Assembly (NCBI RefSeq): GCF_014397785.1
Contig: NZ_VZQQ01000013.1
Coordinates: 62,001-126,000 of the forward strand
From: Paraburkholderia podalyriae
Lineage (GTDB): Bacteria > Pseudomonadota > Gammaproteobacteria > Burkholderiales > Burkholderiaceae
Reading direction: 5' to 3'
DNA length: 64,000 nt
In this document: one piece after another, positions 8,641 to 17,664 of the stretch
How positions within the stretch are numbered: the stretch's first letter is position 1
Layout of the letters: the number at the start of each line of letters is the position of its first letter
Notes under the pieces: model-generated
Database searches by the model: none
The model's input: the letters and a program-made list of their open reading frames with translations, nothing else
Told to the model about the DNA's origin: nothing
Made by a program: the position numbers and the translations under genes

Positions 8641-9366
8641 GTGCGTTCGACCTCTTCCAGCGAAGTGTCCTCGGGCGGCGCGCCCGATCTGTTCCAGAAC
8701 GAGAGCTCGGCGCTGGCGAAGGCTCTCGCCATGCATTCGGTTATCGACGCAGATGCCGCGGCGTATCGCCAGTCGTTGGGCGAACTGATCGAGCACTTCC
8801 AGCGCCTGATGCGCGAAACACGGCGCCTGATCGGCCGCAGCGACCGGGCTGAGCGCGAGATGCAGGCGCTGGGCCAGCAGTTGGCGTATCGCGCATCGCA
8901 CGACGCGTTGACGGGCGTACTGAACCGCAGTGCGGTCATCGAGCGGACCAGCAAGGTCTTGCGCACCAGCAGCGCGGTCATGATCATCCTGGACATCGAC
9001 GAGTTCAAACGGATCAACGACGAATACGGCCACCCCACTGGAGACGCGGTCATTTCGGGGGTCGTCGATTGTCTGCGCAGAATCGTGGGCGAACAAGGCT
9101 TCATCGGGCGAGTGGGCGGTGAGGAGTTCACCGTGCTGCTGCCCGGTCATGAACCGGCCAGTGGCGCCATTCTTGCCGAGCGCATGCGAGAAGCCATCAG
9201 TGACTCGCTGGTCGTTGCACCGGTCGAGCGCCGCATCACGGCCAGCTTTGGCGTCAGCATCAACGAAGTCGGAACCGGCTTCGACACCGCGTATGGCCTC
9301 GCCGATGCTGCCTTGTACCGCGCCAAGCGAAGCGGGCGCAACCGCGTGGAATTTGCCGATCGATAG
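8641..9366 (+). CDS. siaD: SiaD-like diguanylate cyclase
   Basis: A 241-residue cytosolic diguanylate cyclase making cyclic di-GMP from GTP. A helical N-terminal stretch of about 90 residues (coiled-coil-like 'LIEHFQRLMRETRRLIGRSDRAEREMQ') precedes a GGDEF domain with an intact 'GRVGGEEFTVLLPG' A-site. The RxxD inhibitory site is not present five residues upstream of GGEEF, so product inhibition is not expected. It starts with GTG directly after the siaC stop, as in other siaABCD operons. Confidence 0.87.
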   Translation: MRSTSSSEVSSGGAPDLFQNESSALAKALAMHSVIDADAAAYRQSLGELIEHFQRLMRETRRLIGRSDRAEREMQALGQQLAYRASHDALTGVLNRSAVIERTSKVLRTSSAVMIILDIDEFKRINDEYGHPTGDAVISGVVDCLRRIVGEQGFIGRVGGEEFTVLLPGHEPASGAILAERMREAISDSLVVAPVERRITASFGVSINEVGTGFDTAYGLADAALYRAKRSGRNRVEFADR

Positions 9367-9427
9367 GCGGATGAGCAGACATATAGCGCGCCGTTACGAG
9401 TAGATCAGGAGCGCCTTAACGCAAGTC

Positions 9428-11521
9428 ATGCAGCCACCTGAACATTCACTATCCGGGCGGGCCGGTTTTCGCTCGCGCCGCGTTGACGGAAAGGGAAGTG
9501 CCTTGGGACAGGAAGCAACGCGCAAAGCCGGTACTGTCATAGCCGTGCTTGCCATTCTCGCTGTCATTGCGACGAGCACCTTCCTCGCAATTCGCCAGAG
9601 CAGCGACCAGGACAGTTCGCTTCGGACGATCCAGGCTTCCGGGCGGCTGCGCCACGACCTCGACCAGGTCCAGCACGTCATGCTCGATGAGCATGCCACG
9701 CTCTACACCTCGATAGCGACGGTGCCGCTCTACCACCGCGCCGCCTACAGCTTTCCGATGCTGGAATTGCTCGCCTTGACGCGCGACGCGCGCGAGAGTT
9801 GCAGCGAGAATCAGGAATGCGTAGCGCGGCTGTCGGATCTGGACGACATGATCGGCAGGCTGAGCGAACTGAGCTTTGGTCTTGCGCGCAAGATTGCGGA
9901 ACATCCCGGAAGCGTGGCAGTGGGCGACCCCAGACTCGAGGAAATCGACGCCTACTTCTATAGCGTCCTGGAGCGGGTCGTCGACGTACGACTTGCGGCC
10001 GACGCCAAGGTCGCTTCAGTCGTCAGCAAATCCTCACTGGACGCGAAGTGGTTTACGCGCATGCTGTTGAGCTGCGGCGTCGTTGCGGCCTTGTTGCTGG
10101 TTTCGCTGATTCACTGGAATGGGCGCATTGGAGCGCGCCTTCGTCGTTCGCTCAAAAGACTCGAGCATCAAGCCAGATACGATGCGCTGACCGATCTGCC
10201 GAACCGGATGCTGCTTGCCGAACATCTTTCAGCGTCGCTAGTGCGCGCGGCAGCGACAGGACAAAACGTTTCCGTCCTTTTCCTCGATCTCGATCGATTC
10301 AAGGACGTCAACGATTCGCTCGGACACCGCATTGGCGATTTGCTGCTCAAGGCCGTGGCGCGAAGGCTTCAGCGTCTGCTGCGGGCGACGGATTTCGTCG
10401 CGCGCTACGGGGGTGATGAATTCGTCATCGTGGCCGAACGAGCTGACGCGACGCAACTCACCGAAATGCTGGACACGCTCATTCACGAGATGAGCGAGCC
10501 GTATAGCATCGGCGAGCATGAGCTCTATCTTGAAGCAAGCATCGGCGTCAGTACTTTTCCACAAGATGGAGCCAAGCCGGATCTGCTGACACGAAATGCG
10601 GACGCCGCGTTGTACGGGGCGAAATCGCGTGGGCGAAACGGCTACCAGTTCTACGAACCGGAACTGAGCCGGGCCGCGGCAGAGAAGTTGCGGCTTACGA
10701 CACGGCTGCGGCGCGCTGCGAAAGCCAATGAGTTGTATCTGGCGTATCAGCCGCAGATCGACATGCAATCCGGTTGCATCGTCGGCGCCGAGGCGCTTTT
10801 ACGGTGGCACGACGAGGAACTCGGTGAGGTCTCGCCGGCCGTATTCATCCCGCTTGCGGAAGAAACCGGTCTGATCCAGAGCATCGGCACGTGGGTACTG
10901 CGGCACGCGTGCCTGCAGGCGAACGCATGGGTACGCTCAGGTCTTCCGCCTGTGCGCATATCGGTCAATGTTTCACCCCTTCAGGTCGAGCGAGCAGACC
11001 TTCCAGGCGTAGTGCGCTCGGCACTCGAGGATGCCCACTGGCCCGCCGAACTACTGGAACTCGAAGTTACCGAGGGCACGTTGATGCACAACGCGGAAGA
11101 AGCGCAACGGGCTTTTCGCGAACTGCGCGAGCTCGGCGTGTCCATCGCTATCGACGACTTCGGCACCGGTTATTCGAGCCTGAGCTATCTGAAACGCTTT
11201 AGTGTCGACCGCATCAAGATCGATCGCGCGTTCGTTTGCGAGATCGGTAGAGACAAGGAACTCGAAGCTCTGTCGCTTGCCATCATCGCTATTGCCGAAA
11301 CGCTGAGCTTCGATGTCGTGGCCGAAGGGGTCGAGCTCGACGTTCAGCGCGAATTTCTGGTCCGCCACGGATGCACAGTGGCCCAAGGGTTCCTGTTTAG
11401 TCCAGCGGTCTCGCCGGAGGCTTTAGCACGAATGCTCGGCAAGACCGCGGTCGGGGACTTCCTTGAGCGTCGCGCCTTTCCGGGGTCTCGCATTCCGAGG
11501 CGCGATATGTATCCGCGCTGA
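9428..11521 (+). CDS. Membrane GGDEF-EAL protein (dual cyclic di-GMP enzyme)
   Basis: A 697-residue protein with transmembrane segments near residues 37-55 and 213-232 flanking a periplasmic sensor region of about 150 residues. A GGDEF domain ('RYGGDEFVIV') and a C-terminal EAL domain follow ('GAEALLRWHDE', 'DDFGTGYSSLSYLK', 'DRIKIDRAFV'). Both catalytic signatures look intact, so it could make or degrade cyclic di-GMP; which dominates is unknown. It begins 61 bases after siaD and may be co-transcribed with the operon, adding a phosphodiesterase brake. The periplasmic region contains two Cys residues (CSENQEC). Confidence 0.88.
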   Translation: MQPPEHSLSGRAGFRSRRVDGKGSALGQEATRKAGTVIAVLAILAVIATSTFLAIRQSSDQDSSLRTIQASGRLRHDLDQVQHVMLDEHATLYTSIATVPLYHRAAYSFPMLELLALTRDARESCSENQECVARLSDLDDMIGRLSELSFGLARKIAEHPGSVAVGDPRLEEIDAYFYSVLERVVDVRLAADAKVASVVSKSSLDAKWFTRMLLSCGVVAALLLVSLIHWNGRIGARLRRSLKRLEHQARYDALTDLPNRMLLAEHLSASLVRAAATGQNVSVLFLDLDRFKDVNDSLGHRIGDLLLKAVARRLQRLLRATDFVARYGGDEFVIVAERADATQLTEMLDTLIHEMSEPYSIGEHELYLEASIGVSTFPQDGAKPDLLTRNADAALYGAKSRGRNGYQFYEPELSRAAAEKLRLTTRLRRAAKANELYLAYQPQIDMQSGCIVGAEALLRWHDEELGEVSPAVFIPLAEETGLIQSIGTWVLRHACLQANAWVRSGLPPVRISVNVSPLQVERADLPGVVRSALEDAHWPAELLELEVTEGTLMHNAEEAQRAFRELRELGVSIAIDDFGTGYSSLSYLKRFSVDRIKIDRAFVCEIGRDKELEALSLAIIAIAETLSFDVVAEGVELDVQREFLVRHGCTVAQGFLFSPAVSPEALARMLGKTAVGDFLERRAFPGSRIPRRDMYPR

Positions 11522-11646
11522 CGCACTACTTACGTTTTGTCACCAGCGCAGCGTCAACTCCTGTATTCCGCCCAACGTTAAACCGGCAGCGCTGAAATGA
11601 TTCAGCCGCGACAAACGAATCCACCGATTCAACCAGGAGTCACATC

Positions 11647-12024
11647 ATGAAGATGCTTTTCGCCGCTGTTGCTTCCGCTCTGCTCGTATCGACCGCATTC
11701 GCTCAAACGGCCGCACCGTCGGCCGCACAACCCGCACAAGCCACGCAGATGCCGACCGCCGGCCAGGCGAATCTGAAGGCGAGCACCGCGGCACAAGCCG
11801 GCGTGACGAACGCCAGCGCGACCGCGACGAAAGCGCCTGCCGCAGCCGCTACGCAAAAGCACCTGAAAAAGACTTCCGCCCATACGAAGAAGGCCCACAA
11901 GTCCACGGGCAAAAACGCCGTCGAAACGAGCGCCGCGAAGACTAAAACGGAGAGCGCGAAAGAGGCCAGCACTGCCCCGGCGAAAGCCGACGGCGCACAA
12001 GCCGACACGACCAAAACGCAATAA
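11647..12024 (+). CDS. Exported Ala/Lys/Thr-rich low-complexity protein
   Basis: A 125-residue protein with a clear signal peptide (MKMLFAAVASALLVSTAFAQ). The mature part is almost entirely Ala, Thr, Lys, Gln and Ser, with a basic centre 'KHLKKTSAHTKKAHKSTGK' and an acidic/neutral tail. There is no globular domain; it is probably a disordered periplasmic protein. Similar low-complexity exported proteins are common in Burkholderia and have no assigned role. Confidence 0.65.
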   Translation: MKMLFAAVASALLVSTAFAQTAAPSAAQPAQATQMPTAGQANLKASTAAQAGVTNASATATKAPAAAATQKHLKKTSAHTKKAHKSTGKNAVETSAAKTKTESAKEASTAPAKADGAQADTTKTQ

Positions 12025-12109
12025 CACGTGATCGGTTCCGGCGCTCACCGGCCATGCAGGTGTTGTTCAAATAGAAGTTGATCGAAGCCGGGCTGTGCCG
12101 TTCAGGGAG

Positions 12110-12136
12110 GGCGAGTCTTATGACTCGCCTTTTTTC
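12110..12136 (+). terminator. Rho-independent terminator
   Basis: An eight-base stem GGCGAGTC / GACTCGCC with loop TTAT, followed by six T residues. It lies 85 bases after the low-complexity exported protein and would end its transcript. Confidence 0.8.
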
Positions 12137-12179
12137 CATACGGCAAGTCATTCCCCGTCGTATCTTTCTGCCGACGTTA

Positions 12180-12293
12180 TCAATCGCGCTCGACCAGAGC
12201 GTAATCACGCAGCTTGTCCGCATCGACGATTTCGATCTCCGCATCACGCAGTTTCAGCGCGGCAAGTTCATTCGATGAAAAACGCTCCGTCAT
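12180..12293 (-). CDS. Possible 37-residue small protein
   Basis: A minus-strand frame of 37 codons encodes a protein-like sequence starting MTERFSSNELAALKLRDAEI and ending YALVERD. Its composition is balanced, charged and helical, unlike the Arg-rich shadows around it. No strong ribosome-binding site is visible and GC at third positions is only moderate. It may be a real small gene, the remnant of a larger one, or chance. Confidence 0.25.
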   Translation of the reverse strand: MTERFSSNELAALKLRDAEIEIVDADKLRDYALVERD

Positions 12294-12393
12294 GGACGGT
12301 ACTCGTGCGCGATCGTCGCTGATTGTCGGCTATCCGATGGTTTCAAAATCGGCTGTCCGCGATTATGCTGACTTTGACACAGGAGCGGCACTG

Positions 12394-12933
12394 ATGAGAA
12401 CGCTGACGCAACAACTGACGCAATACGCGGCCTACCATCGCGACCGGCGCAATATCGCCACCCACTTCGCCGGCATTCCGATGATCGTGCTCGCGCTCGC
12501 GGTATTGCTGAGCCGCCCGTCGTTTGGCGCGGGGGTGTTCCCGATCACGTTATCGCCAGCGTGGCTGTTGTTCGTCGCGGCGACCGTCTACTACCTGGCG
12601 CTCGACGTGCCGCTCGGCGTGACGATGGCCTGCGTGTCGGCGCTATGTGTCGGGTTCGGCGAGTGGATTGCCGCACAGGCGACGCTCGGGTGGCTCGCGA
12701 CCGGCATTGGGCTGTTCGTGGTCGGCTGGGTGTTCCAGTTCGTCGGTCACGTCGCGTACGAACATCGCAAGCCGGCATTCGTCGACGACGTGATCGGCCT
12801 GTTGATCGGTCCGCTATTCGTGCTCGCCGAAGCGCTGTTCAAGGTCGGCTGGCGCCCCGAGTTGCGCGATGCAATAGACGCGCAAGTGGGTCCGACGCGC
12901 ATCAATCCGCAGCGGACCGAAGCGCATCGCTGA
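12394..12933 (+). CDS. Mpo1-like DUF962 membrane protein
   Basis: A 179-residue integral membrane protein of the DUF962/Mpo1 family. Yeast Mpo1 is an Fe(II)-dependent dioxygenase of 2-hydroxy fatty acid alpha-oxidation. Family hallmarks are the early 'YAAYHRDRRNIATHFAGIP' (H-x-x-x-x-N-x-x-x-H) and the late 'FVGHVAYEHRKPAFVDD' with histidines on either side of four hydrophobic segments. The ATG at 12394 follows AGGAG at 12381-12385; the longer frame from 12214 is non-coding in character. Confidence 0.82.
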   Translation: MRTLTQQLTQYAAYHRDRRNIATHFAGIPMIVLALAVLLSRPSFGAGVFPITLSPAWLLFVAATVYYLALDVPLGVTMACVSALCVGFGEWIAAQATLGWLATGIGLFVVGWVFQFVGHVAYEHRKPAFVDDVIGLLIGPLFVLAEALFKVGWRPELRDAIDAQVGPTRINPQRTEAHR

Positions 12934-12947
12934 GCGGTCGCCGCAGG

Positions 12948-13844
12948 TTAGTTCGACGCGAGCCGAACGAAGCGCACGCTATGCAGCGCGGTCAGCGCGA
13001 CGGCGATCCAGATCGGCACATAGGTCGCGAGTTGCGCGGCGCTCAGCGTTTCGCGCAACAGCGTGATCGACACGAATACGAGCAGCACCGGCTCGACGTA
13101 GCCGAGAATGCCGAACAACGCGACCGGCAACAGACGGCTCGCCTTCAGATACGACGCGAGCGCGAGCGTGCTCAACGCGCCGAGGCCCGGCAACAGCAGA
13201 CACCACATTTCCGCACGTCCCGCGATCGCTTGCAGCGAAGCGCCGCTGACGATGGACACGATCGCCACCGGCAACATCAACGCCATTTCGACCGTGAACA
13301 CCGCGAGCGAATCCTGATTGATCCGACGGCGCAGCATCAGATAAGGCGGATAGCCGAGCGCAACGACGAGCGTCGGCCACGAGAACGCGCCCGTCACCCA
13401 CAGCTCGTGAGCCACGCCAAGCGCCGCGCACGCGACCGCGAGCCACTGCAAGGCGTCGAGCCGCTCGTGATAGTGGAAGCGCCCGACCAGCACCATCACG
13501 AGCGGCAGCAGGAAATAGCCGAGCGACACTTCCAGCATGCGCCCATGCAGCGGTGCCCACAGAAACAGCCACAGCTGCGTGCCGAGCAAGCCCGCGGCCA
13601 CGACCATCGCGGCGCAGAGCTTCGGCTGCGTCATCATGCGGACAACGAGCGCGCGCAGAATCGGTAGACGCTTGCGCACCGCGACGAGCAGCAGCGCGCC
13701 GGGCACGGTCCACACGATGCGCCACGCAAAGATGTCGAGCCCCGACAGCGGTTTGAGCAGCGTCGCGTAAGCGGACAGTAATGCGAACATCGCCGACGCA
13801 CTGACCGACAGCGCAAGCCCGCGCCTGAAGTCGTGGTGGTTCAT
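12948..13844 (-). CDS. rarD: EamA/RarD-family drug/metabolite transporter
   Basis: A 298-residue protein with about ten hydrophobic segments and the RarD-type arrangement of the DMT superfamily ('FAWRIVWTVPGALLLV', 'SLGYFLLPLVMVLVGRF', 'GILGYVEPVLLVFVSITLLRE'). RarD proteins are inner-membrane permeases first noted in chloramphenicol resistance; the substrate is unknown. The start at 13844 (MNHHDFRRGLALS) matches family length, while the frame open to 14036 adds 64 residues of non-coding type. It is convergent with the DUF962 gene, with 14 bases between the stops. Confidence 0.82.
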   Translation of the reverse strand: MNHHDFRRGLALSVSASAMFALLSAYATLLKPLSGLDIFAWRIVWTVPGALLLVAVRKRLPILRALVVRMMTQPKLCAAMVVAAGLLGTQLWLFLWAPLHGRMLEVSLGYFLLPLVMVLVGRFHYHERLDALQWLAVACAALGVAHELWVTGAFSWPTLVVALGYPPYLMLRRRINQDSLAVFTVEMALMLPVAIVSIVSGASLQAIAGRAEMWCLLLPGLGALSTLALASYLKASRLLPVALFGILGYVEPVLLVFVSITLLRETLSAAQLATYVPIWIAVALTALHSVRFVRLASN

Positions 13845-14403
13845 TGCGCGGTCCGGGATCGGTGCGACGCGTGGGCTTTCGGCGCGCGACGCAGGCGCGC
13901 GGCGTTCGTTGTCGTCATGAAGGTGTGTCTCGTGAGCAGGCGGACACGCGGGCAAGGCGGCGCACGCTGCGGTGTTGTTCTGAAGCGGTGGCGCGAATCG
14001 CAGGAAAACGGGCATTCTAGACGGGTTATTTGCCAATGGGCCTGCGGTTCTTCGTCAATCGACTGCAATTAGTCGTGCGCATCGCGCGTCGATGCACTAG
14101 AACATAACTTCATGCGCCGCGGCCGGCGAATCGCCATTTACGGTTCGTCATCGCCTCGCGCGAATCTTGCTGCGTAGTTTCGCTCGCTGTGGCGGCATCA
14201 CTCGCGACAATGACAGCCACGGCGGCACGAAACGAGCAATAGCCACGAGCCGGGTCGGCGAATGCAGCTCCGAGCGTAGTCTTGTGGGCCGCCACGAATC
14301 GACGCCCGCGCATCTCGCCCACGGCATGCCTGAACCGCGTTTTATCGCGCATGCCACCGCCCGGCAGCAATCCCGCTCATCGAATGTGACTACTGGAGCC
14401 CGC
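13845..14403. other. Intergenic region between rarD and egtD
   Basis: About 560 bases between divergent genes, so it must hold both promoters. No recognisable open frame, RNA gene or repeat was found. The longest frames here read as Arg-rich shadows. Confidence 0.45.
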
Positions 14404-15387
14404 ATGACCCAGCCAGCCCTATCGCTTAGCAACTCGCCTTCCGAACTGCGTCGCGCCTTCGCCGCCGACGTGTACGCCGGCCTCACCCACACGCCGCAGC
14501 GAGAGCTGCCGTCGAAGTATCTGTACGACGAAGTCGGCTCCGCACTTTTTGAAGTGATTACCGTATTGCCCGAATACGGCGTTACGCGCGCCGAGGAACG
14601 GCTGCTCACGAAGCACGCGGCCGATATCGTCGAGCATTTGCCGCACGACGTGACGGTCGCCGAACTCGGCAGCGGCAGCGGCCGCAAAACGCGGCGCATT
14701 CTCGAGGCACTGTGTAAAAAACGCCCTACTTCCTACTGCCCGATTGAAATTTCGCGCAGTGCGTTGCAGTTGTGCCGGCGCGAGCTCGGCGACATCGAAC
14801 GGATTTCGATCGTCGGTTATGAGCGCGACTATCTGGCCGGCCTCGCCGAAGTCAGCCGGCAGCGCGCGCCCGGCGACCGGTTGCTCGTGCTGTTTCTCGG
14901 CAGCACGATCGGCAATTTCGGCAGGCTCGCGGCGACGCGTTTTCTGCGCGAGATCCGCAACATGCTCGCGCCCGGCGACGCGCTGCTGCTCGGCACCGAT
15001 CTGATCAAACCGACGCCGGTGCTGGTCGCCGCGTACGACGACGCGATCGGCGTGACCGCGTCGTTCAATCTGAACCTGCTCGCGCGCATCAACCGCGAAC
15101 TCGACGGCGACTTTCCGCTCGATGAGTTCGAGCACGTGGCGCGCTTCAATCCGGACGCGCGCAGCATCGAGATGCATCTGCGCGCGAAGCGCGATCTCAC
15201 GGTGCATGTGCGCGCCGCGCAGCTGACGGTGTCGCTGAAGGAAGGCGAGACGATCTGGACCGAAAGCAGCCACAAGTATCGCGCGGACGAATTGCCCGCG
15301 ATCGCCGATGGCGCCGGCTTCGTATGCAGCCATCAATGGATCGAGGATCAGTGGGGATTTGCGGAGAGTTTGCTGGTGGCGCGCTAA
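14404..15387 (+). CDS. egtD: L-histidine N(alpha)-methyltransferase EgtD
   Basis: A 327-residue SAM-dependent methyltransferase that trimethylates histidine to hercynine, the first step of ergothioneine synthesis. Family features are 'ELPSKYLYDEVGSALFEVIT' near the N-terminus, the SAM loop 'VAELGSGSGRKTRRIL', 'LFLGSTIGNFGR' and the C-terminal 'TESSHKY' substrate-binding segment. The ATG at 14404 gives the family length. No egtB, egtC or egtE gene is in the window, so the rest of the pathway must lie elsewhere or work differently. Confidence 0.9.
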   Translation: MTQPALSLSNSPSELRRAFAADVYAGLTHTPQRELPSKYLYDEVGSALFEVITVLPEYGVTRAEERLLTKHAADIVEHLPHDVTVAELGSGSGRKTRRILEALCKKRPTSYCPIEISRSALQLCRRELGDIERISIVGYERDYLAGLAEVSRQRAPGDRLLVLFLGSTIGNFGRLAATRFLREIRNMLAPGDALLLGTDLIKPTPVLVAAYDDAIGVTASFNLNLLARINRELDGDFPLDEFEHVARFNPDARSIEMHLRAKRDLTVHVRAAQLTVSLKEGETIWTESSHKYRADELPAIADGAGFVCSHQWIEDQWGFAESLLVAR

Positions 15388-15439
15388 GCGCTGACAACAC
15401 GGCAGACAGCGGCAGACAGCAGCAGATACGCAGCAAACG

Positions 15440-15482
15440 AAAAAGCGGCGCGCCCTCCTCTGGACGGCGCGCCGCTTTTTTC
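15440..15482. terminator. Bidirectional terminator between egtD and acylphosphatase
   Basis: A perfect 11-bp stem AGCGGCGCGCC / GGCGCGCCGCT with an 11-base loop, flanked by A-rich sequence on the left and T-rich on the right. It can serve both convergent genes. Confidence 0.88.
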
Positions 15483-15497
15483 TCGTGCAGCTTTCGC

Positions 15498-15791
15498 TCA
15501 ATGCTGCTCGAAGCGCTCGTAACGCTTGTCCGTCGCGCGCTCTTCGCCGCTCACCTCGGTCACGCGCGCCGCCGGCGGTCCGTGACGCAACCAAGACAGC
15601 ATCCGGTCGATCTGGTTGGCCGGTCCCTGCAACATCGCCTCGACCGAACCGTCGTCGAGATTCGCGACCCATCCCTTGATGCCGAGCGCGTGCGCCTGGC
15701 GCACCGTCGCCTGGCGAAAGCCGACGCCCTGCACGGTGCCGCGCACCAGCGCGTAATACGTTTCGATCCGCTGATCCAGATCCGGGGCCAT
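15498..15791 (-). CDS. acyP: Acylphosphatase
   Basis: A 97-residue small cytosolic enzyme hydrolysing acyl phosphates. The phosphate-binding loop 'GTVQGVGFRQATVRQA' with catalytic Arg, and 'GWVANLDDGSVEAMLQG' with catalytic Asn, are both intact. The start at 15791 is set by a strong AGGAGGT on the minus strand (about 15798-15804); the longer frame adds 12 poorly supported residues. Confidence 0.92.
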   Translation of the reverse strand: MAPDLDQRIETYYALVRGTVQGVGFRQATVRQAHALGIKGWVANLDDGSVEAMLQGPANQIDRMLSWLRHGPPAARVTEVSGEERATDKRYERFEQH

Positions 15792-15927
15792 GCCGCTACC
15801 TCCTTTTAATGCCTGACAGTCTTTCAAGCGGGCATTCTAGTCGTGTCGCGGCGAGCATGTCGACAACGCCATCTCTTGCGCGCGCCACGTACAATCCGTC
15901 GACCGTCACGCAGGAAATGGAAACAGA

Positions 15928-16938
15928 ATGACCGAACACAATCGCGATCTCGTGCTCGTGACCGGCGCGTCCGGCTTCGTCGGCTCGTCGGTGGCGCGCA
16001 TCGCGCAGAGCAAAGGCTTTCGAGTGCGCGTGCTGGTGCGCGCTACCAGTCCGCGCAAGAACCTCGAATCGCTCGATGCGGAAATCGTCGTCGGCGACAT
16101 GCGCGACGAAGCGTCGATGCGCAACGCGCTGCGCGGCGTGCGCTATTTGCTGCACGTGGCCGCCGATTATCGGCTGTGGGCGCCCGACCCTGGCGAGATC
16201 GAGCGCGCGAATCTCGAAGGCACCGAGGCGACGATGCGCGCGGCGTTGAAGGAAGGCGTCGAGCGCATCGTGTACACGAGCAGCGTCGCAACGCTGAAGG
16301 TAACGAGCTCCGGCCAGTCCGCCGACGAAACCTCGCCGCTTCGCGCCGACCAGGCGATCGGCGTCTACAAGCGCAGCAAGGTGCTCGCCGAGCGCGCGGT
16401 CGAGCGCATGATCGCCGAGGACGGTCTGCCCGCGGTGATCGTCAATCCATCGACCCCGATCGGCCCGCGCGACGTTAAGCCGACGCCGACCGGGCGCATC
16501 ATCGTCGAGGCCGCGCTCGGCAAGATTCCCGCATTCGTCGATACGGGGCTGAACCTCGTGCATGTCGACGACGTGGCCACCGGCCATTTCCTCGCGCTCG
16601 AACGCGGCAAGATCGGCGAACGCTATATTCTCGGCGGCGAGAATCTGCCGCTGCAGCAGATGCTCGCCGATATCGCCGCGCTGACCGGCCGCAAGGCGCC
16701 GACGCTGAGTCTGCCGCGCTGGCCTCTGTATCCGCTCGCGATGGGCGCGGAAGCGGTCGCCAAATTCACGAGACGCGAACCGTTCGTCACCGTCGACGGG
16801 CTGAAGATGTCGAAGAACAAAATGTATTTCACGTCGGCGAAGGCGGAACGCGAGCTGGGGTATCGCGCGCGGCCTTATCGCGAGGGTCTCGCCGATGCGC
16901 TCGAATGGTTCCGGCAGGCGGGGTTTCTGAAGGGCTGA
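15928..16938 (+). CDS. hpnA: Hopanoid-associated sugar epimerase HpnA
   Basis: A 336-residue extended short-chain dehydrogenase/epimerase. The NAD-binding loop 'VTGASGFVGSSVARIA' (GxxGxxG), the catalytic 'YKRSK' (Y-x-x-x-K) and the Ser of 'YTSSVATLK' are present. The sequence 'HVAADYRLWAPDPGEIERAN' is characteristic of HpnA. In hopanoid producers this protein is thought to act on sugar-like side chains of bacteriohopanepolyols. It opens the hopanoid locus that continues to 31.5 kb. Confidence 0.9.
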   Translation: MTEHNRDLVLVTGASGFVGSSVARIAQSKGFRVRVLVRATSPRKNLESLDAEIVVGDMRDEASMRNALRGVRYLLHVAADYRLWAPDPGEIERANLEGTEATMRAALKEGVERIVYTSSVATLKVTSSGQSADETSPLRADQAIGVYKRSKVLAERAVERMIAEDGLPAVIVNPSTPIGPRDVKPTPTGRIIVEAALGKIPAFVDTGLNLVHVDDVATGHFLALERGKIGERYILGGENLPLQQMLADIAALTGRKAPTLSLPRWPLYPLAMGAEAVAKFTRREPFVTVDGLKMSKNKMYFTSAKAERELGYRARPYREGLADALEWFRQAGFLKG

Positions 16939-17037
16939 GCGGCGGGCATGAGCATTTTGTTACAAGTCCCGCGCCGGCGACGGGTCCAACCTCGTGCGCA
17001 GCAGGTAAAATCGCGGGTCCTACCTGAGAAACCTCGC

Positions 17038-17580
17038 ATGAATCTTCACGAACAGCTCGGCGCGCTGGAAATGGGCGTCGATCAGCTCATTCAGGCTGTC
17101 GTGGCCACGCAGGCCGAGAACACTCCCGAGACAAGCGCTGACGCGGCGGCATCGCCCGCGGCGGCGGAGCATGCCGAGCACGACGCGGCAGCGGAACAGC
17201 CCGCGATCACCGGGGCGAACCCCGAAACGAACGCCGAGCCCGCCGCCCAGCAACTCCAGCCGACGCTCGAAATCAACCGGCCCGCGCGCGACGAAATCAC
17301 GATGACAATCGGCAACCAGACCGTCGCGCTGCGCCCGGATCAGATCAGCCGGCTGATCGAGGAGCTGTCGAACGCGCGTGCGTCGATGACGCCGGAGCAG
17401 CCACAGGGGATCCCGCCGGGTTGGCAATTCGTCTCGACGAAGAATCCGATGATGGCAGTGCAGAAGCAGTCGAACGGTGACCGCCTGCTCGTGATGCGCC
17501 ACACCGGCCACGGCTGGGTGCCGTTCACGTTCTCGCCGGACATCGTGATCCAGATGTACATGATGCTGACCAACGCGTGA
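17038..17580 (+). CDS. Hypothetical protein with disordered middle
   Basis: A 180-residue cytosolic protein: a short helical head (MNLHEQLGALEMGVDQLIQAV), an Ala/Glu-rich disordered stretch of about 70 residues, then a compact C-terminal part of about 75 residues ('IPPGWQFVSTKNPMMAVQKQ...GHGWVPFTFSP'). I do not recognise the family. It follows hpnA by 99 bases on the same strand and is closed by the terminator at 17600, but nothing ties it to hopanoid synthesis beyond position. The ATG at 17038 is chosen because the upstream in-frame residues are basic and non-coding in type. Confidence 0.6.
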   Translation: MNLHEQLGALEMGVDQLIQAVVATQAENTPETSADAAASPAAAEHAEHDAAAEQPAITGANPETNAEPAAQQLQPTLEINRPARDEITMTIGNQTVALRPDQISRLIEELSNARASMTPEQPQGIPPGWQFVSTKNPMMAVQKQSNGDRLLVMRHTGHGWVPFTFSPDIVIQMYMMLTNA

Positions 17581-17599
17581 AGAAAGAAGCATGATGTAA

Positions 17600-17626
17600 G
17601 AAAGCGGCCAGGAGCCGCTTTTTTTA
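17600..17626 (+). terminator. Rho-independent terminator
   Basis: Stem AAGCGGC / GCCGCTT with loop CAGGA, followed by a run of T. It lies between the convergent hypothetical gene and hpnB and may serve both directions weakly. Confidence 0.8.
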
Positions 17627-17664
17627 CGCCTGCCTCCGACAATGGCATCGGCCATCGCCAGACT

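Larger units (their letters stand above)
12025..12393. other. Intergenic region (terminator and a doubtful small reading frame)
   Basis: This stretch holds the terminator at 12110-12136 and a possible 37-codon minus-strand gene at 12180-12293, both listed separately. Nothing else was recognised. Confidence 0.5.

Noticed and set aside
13845..14403. Upstream extension of egtD to 14167
   Set aside because: The extra 79 residues have no similarity to EgtD and poor codon use; ATG 14404 gives the usual length.
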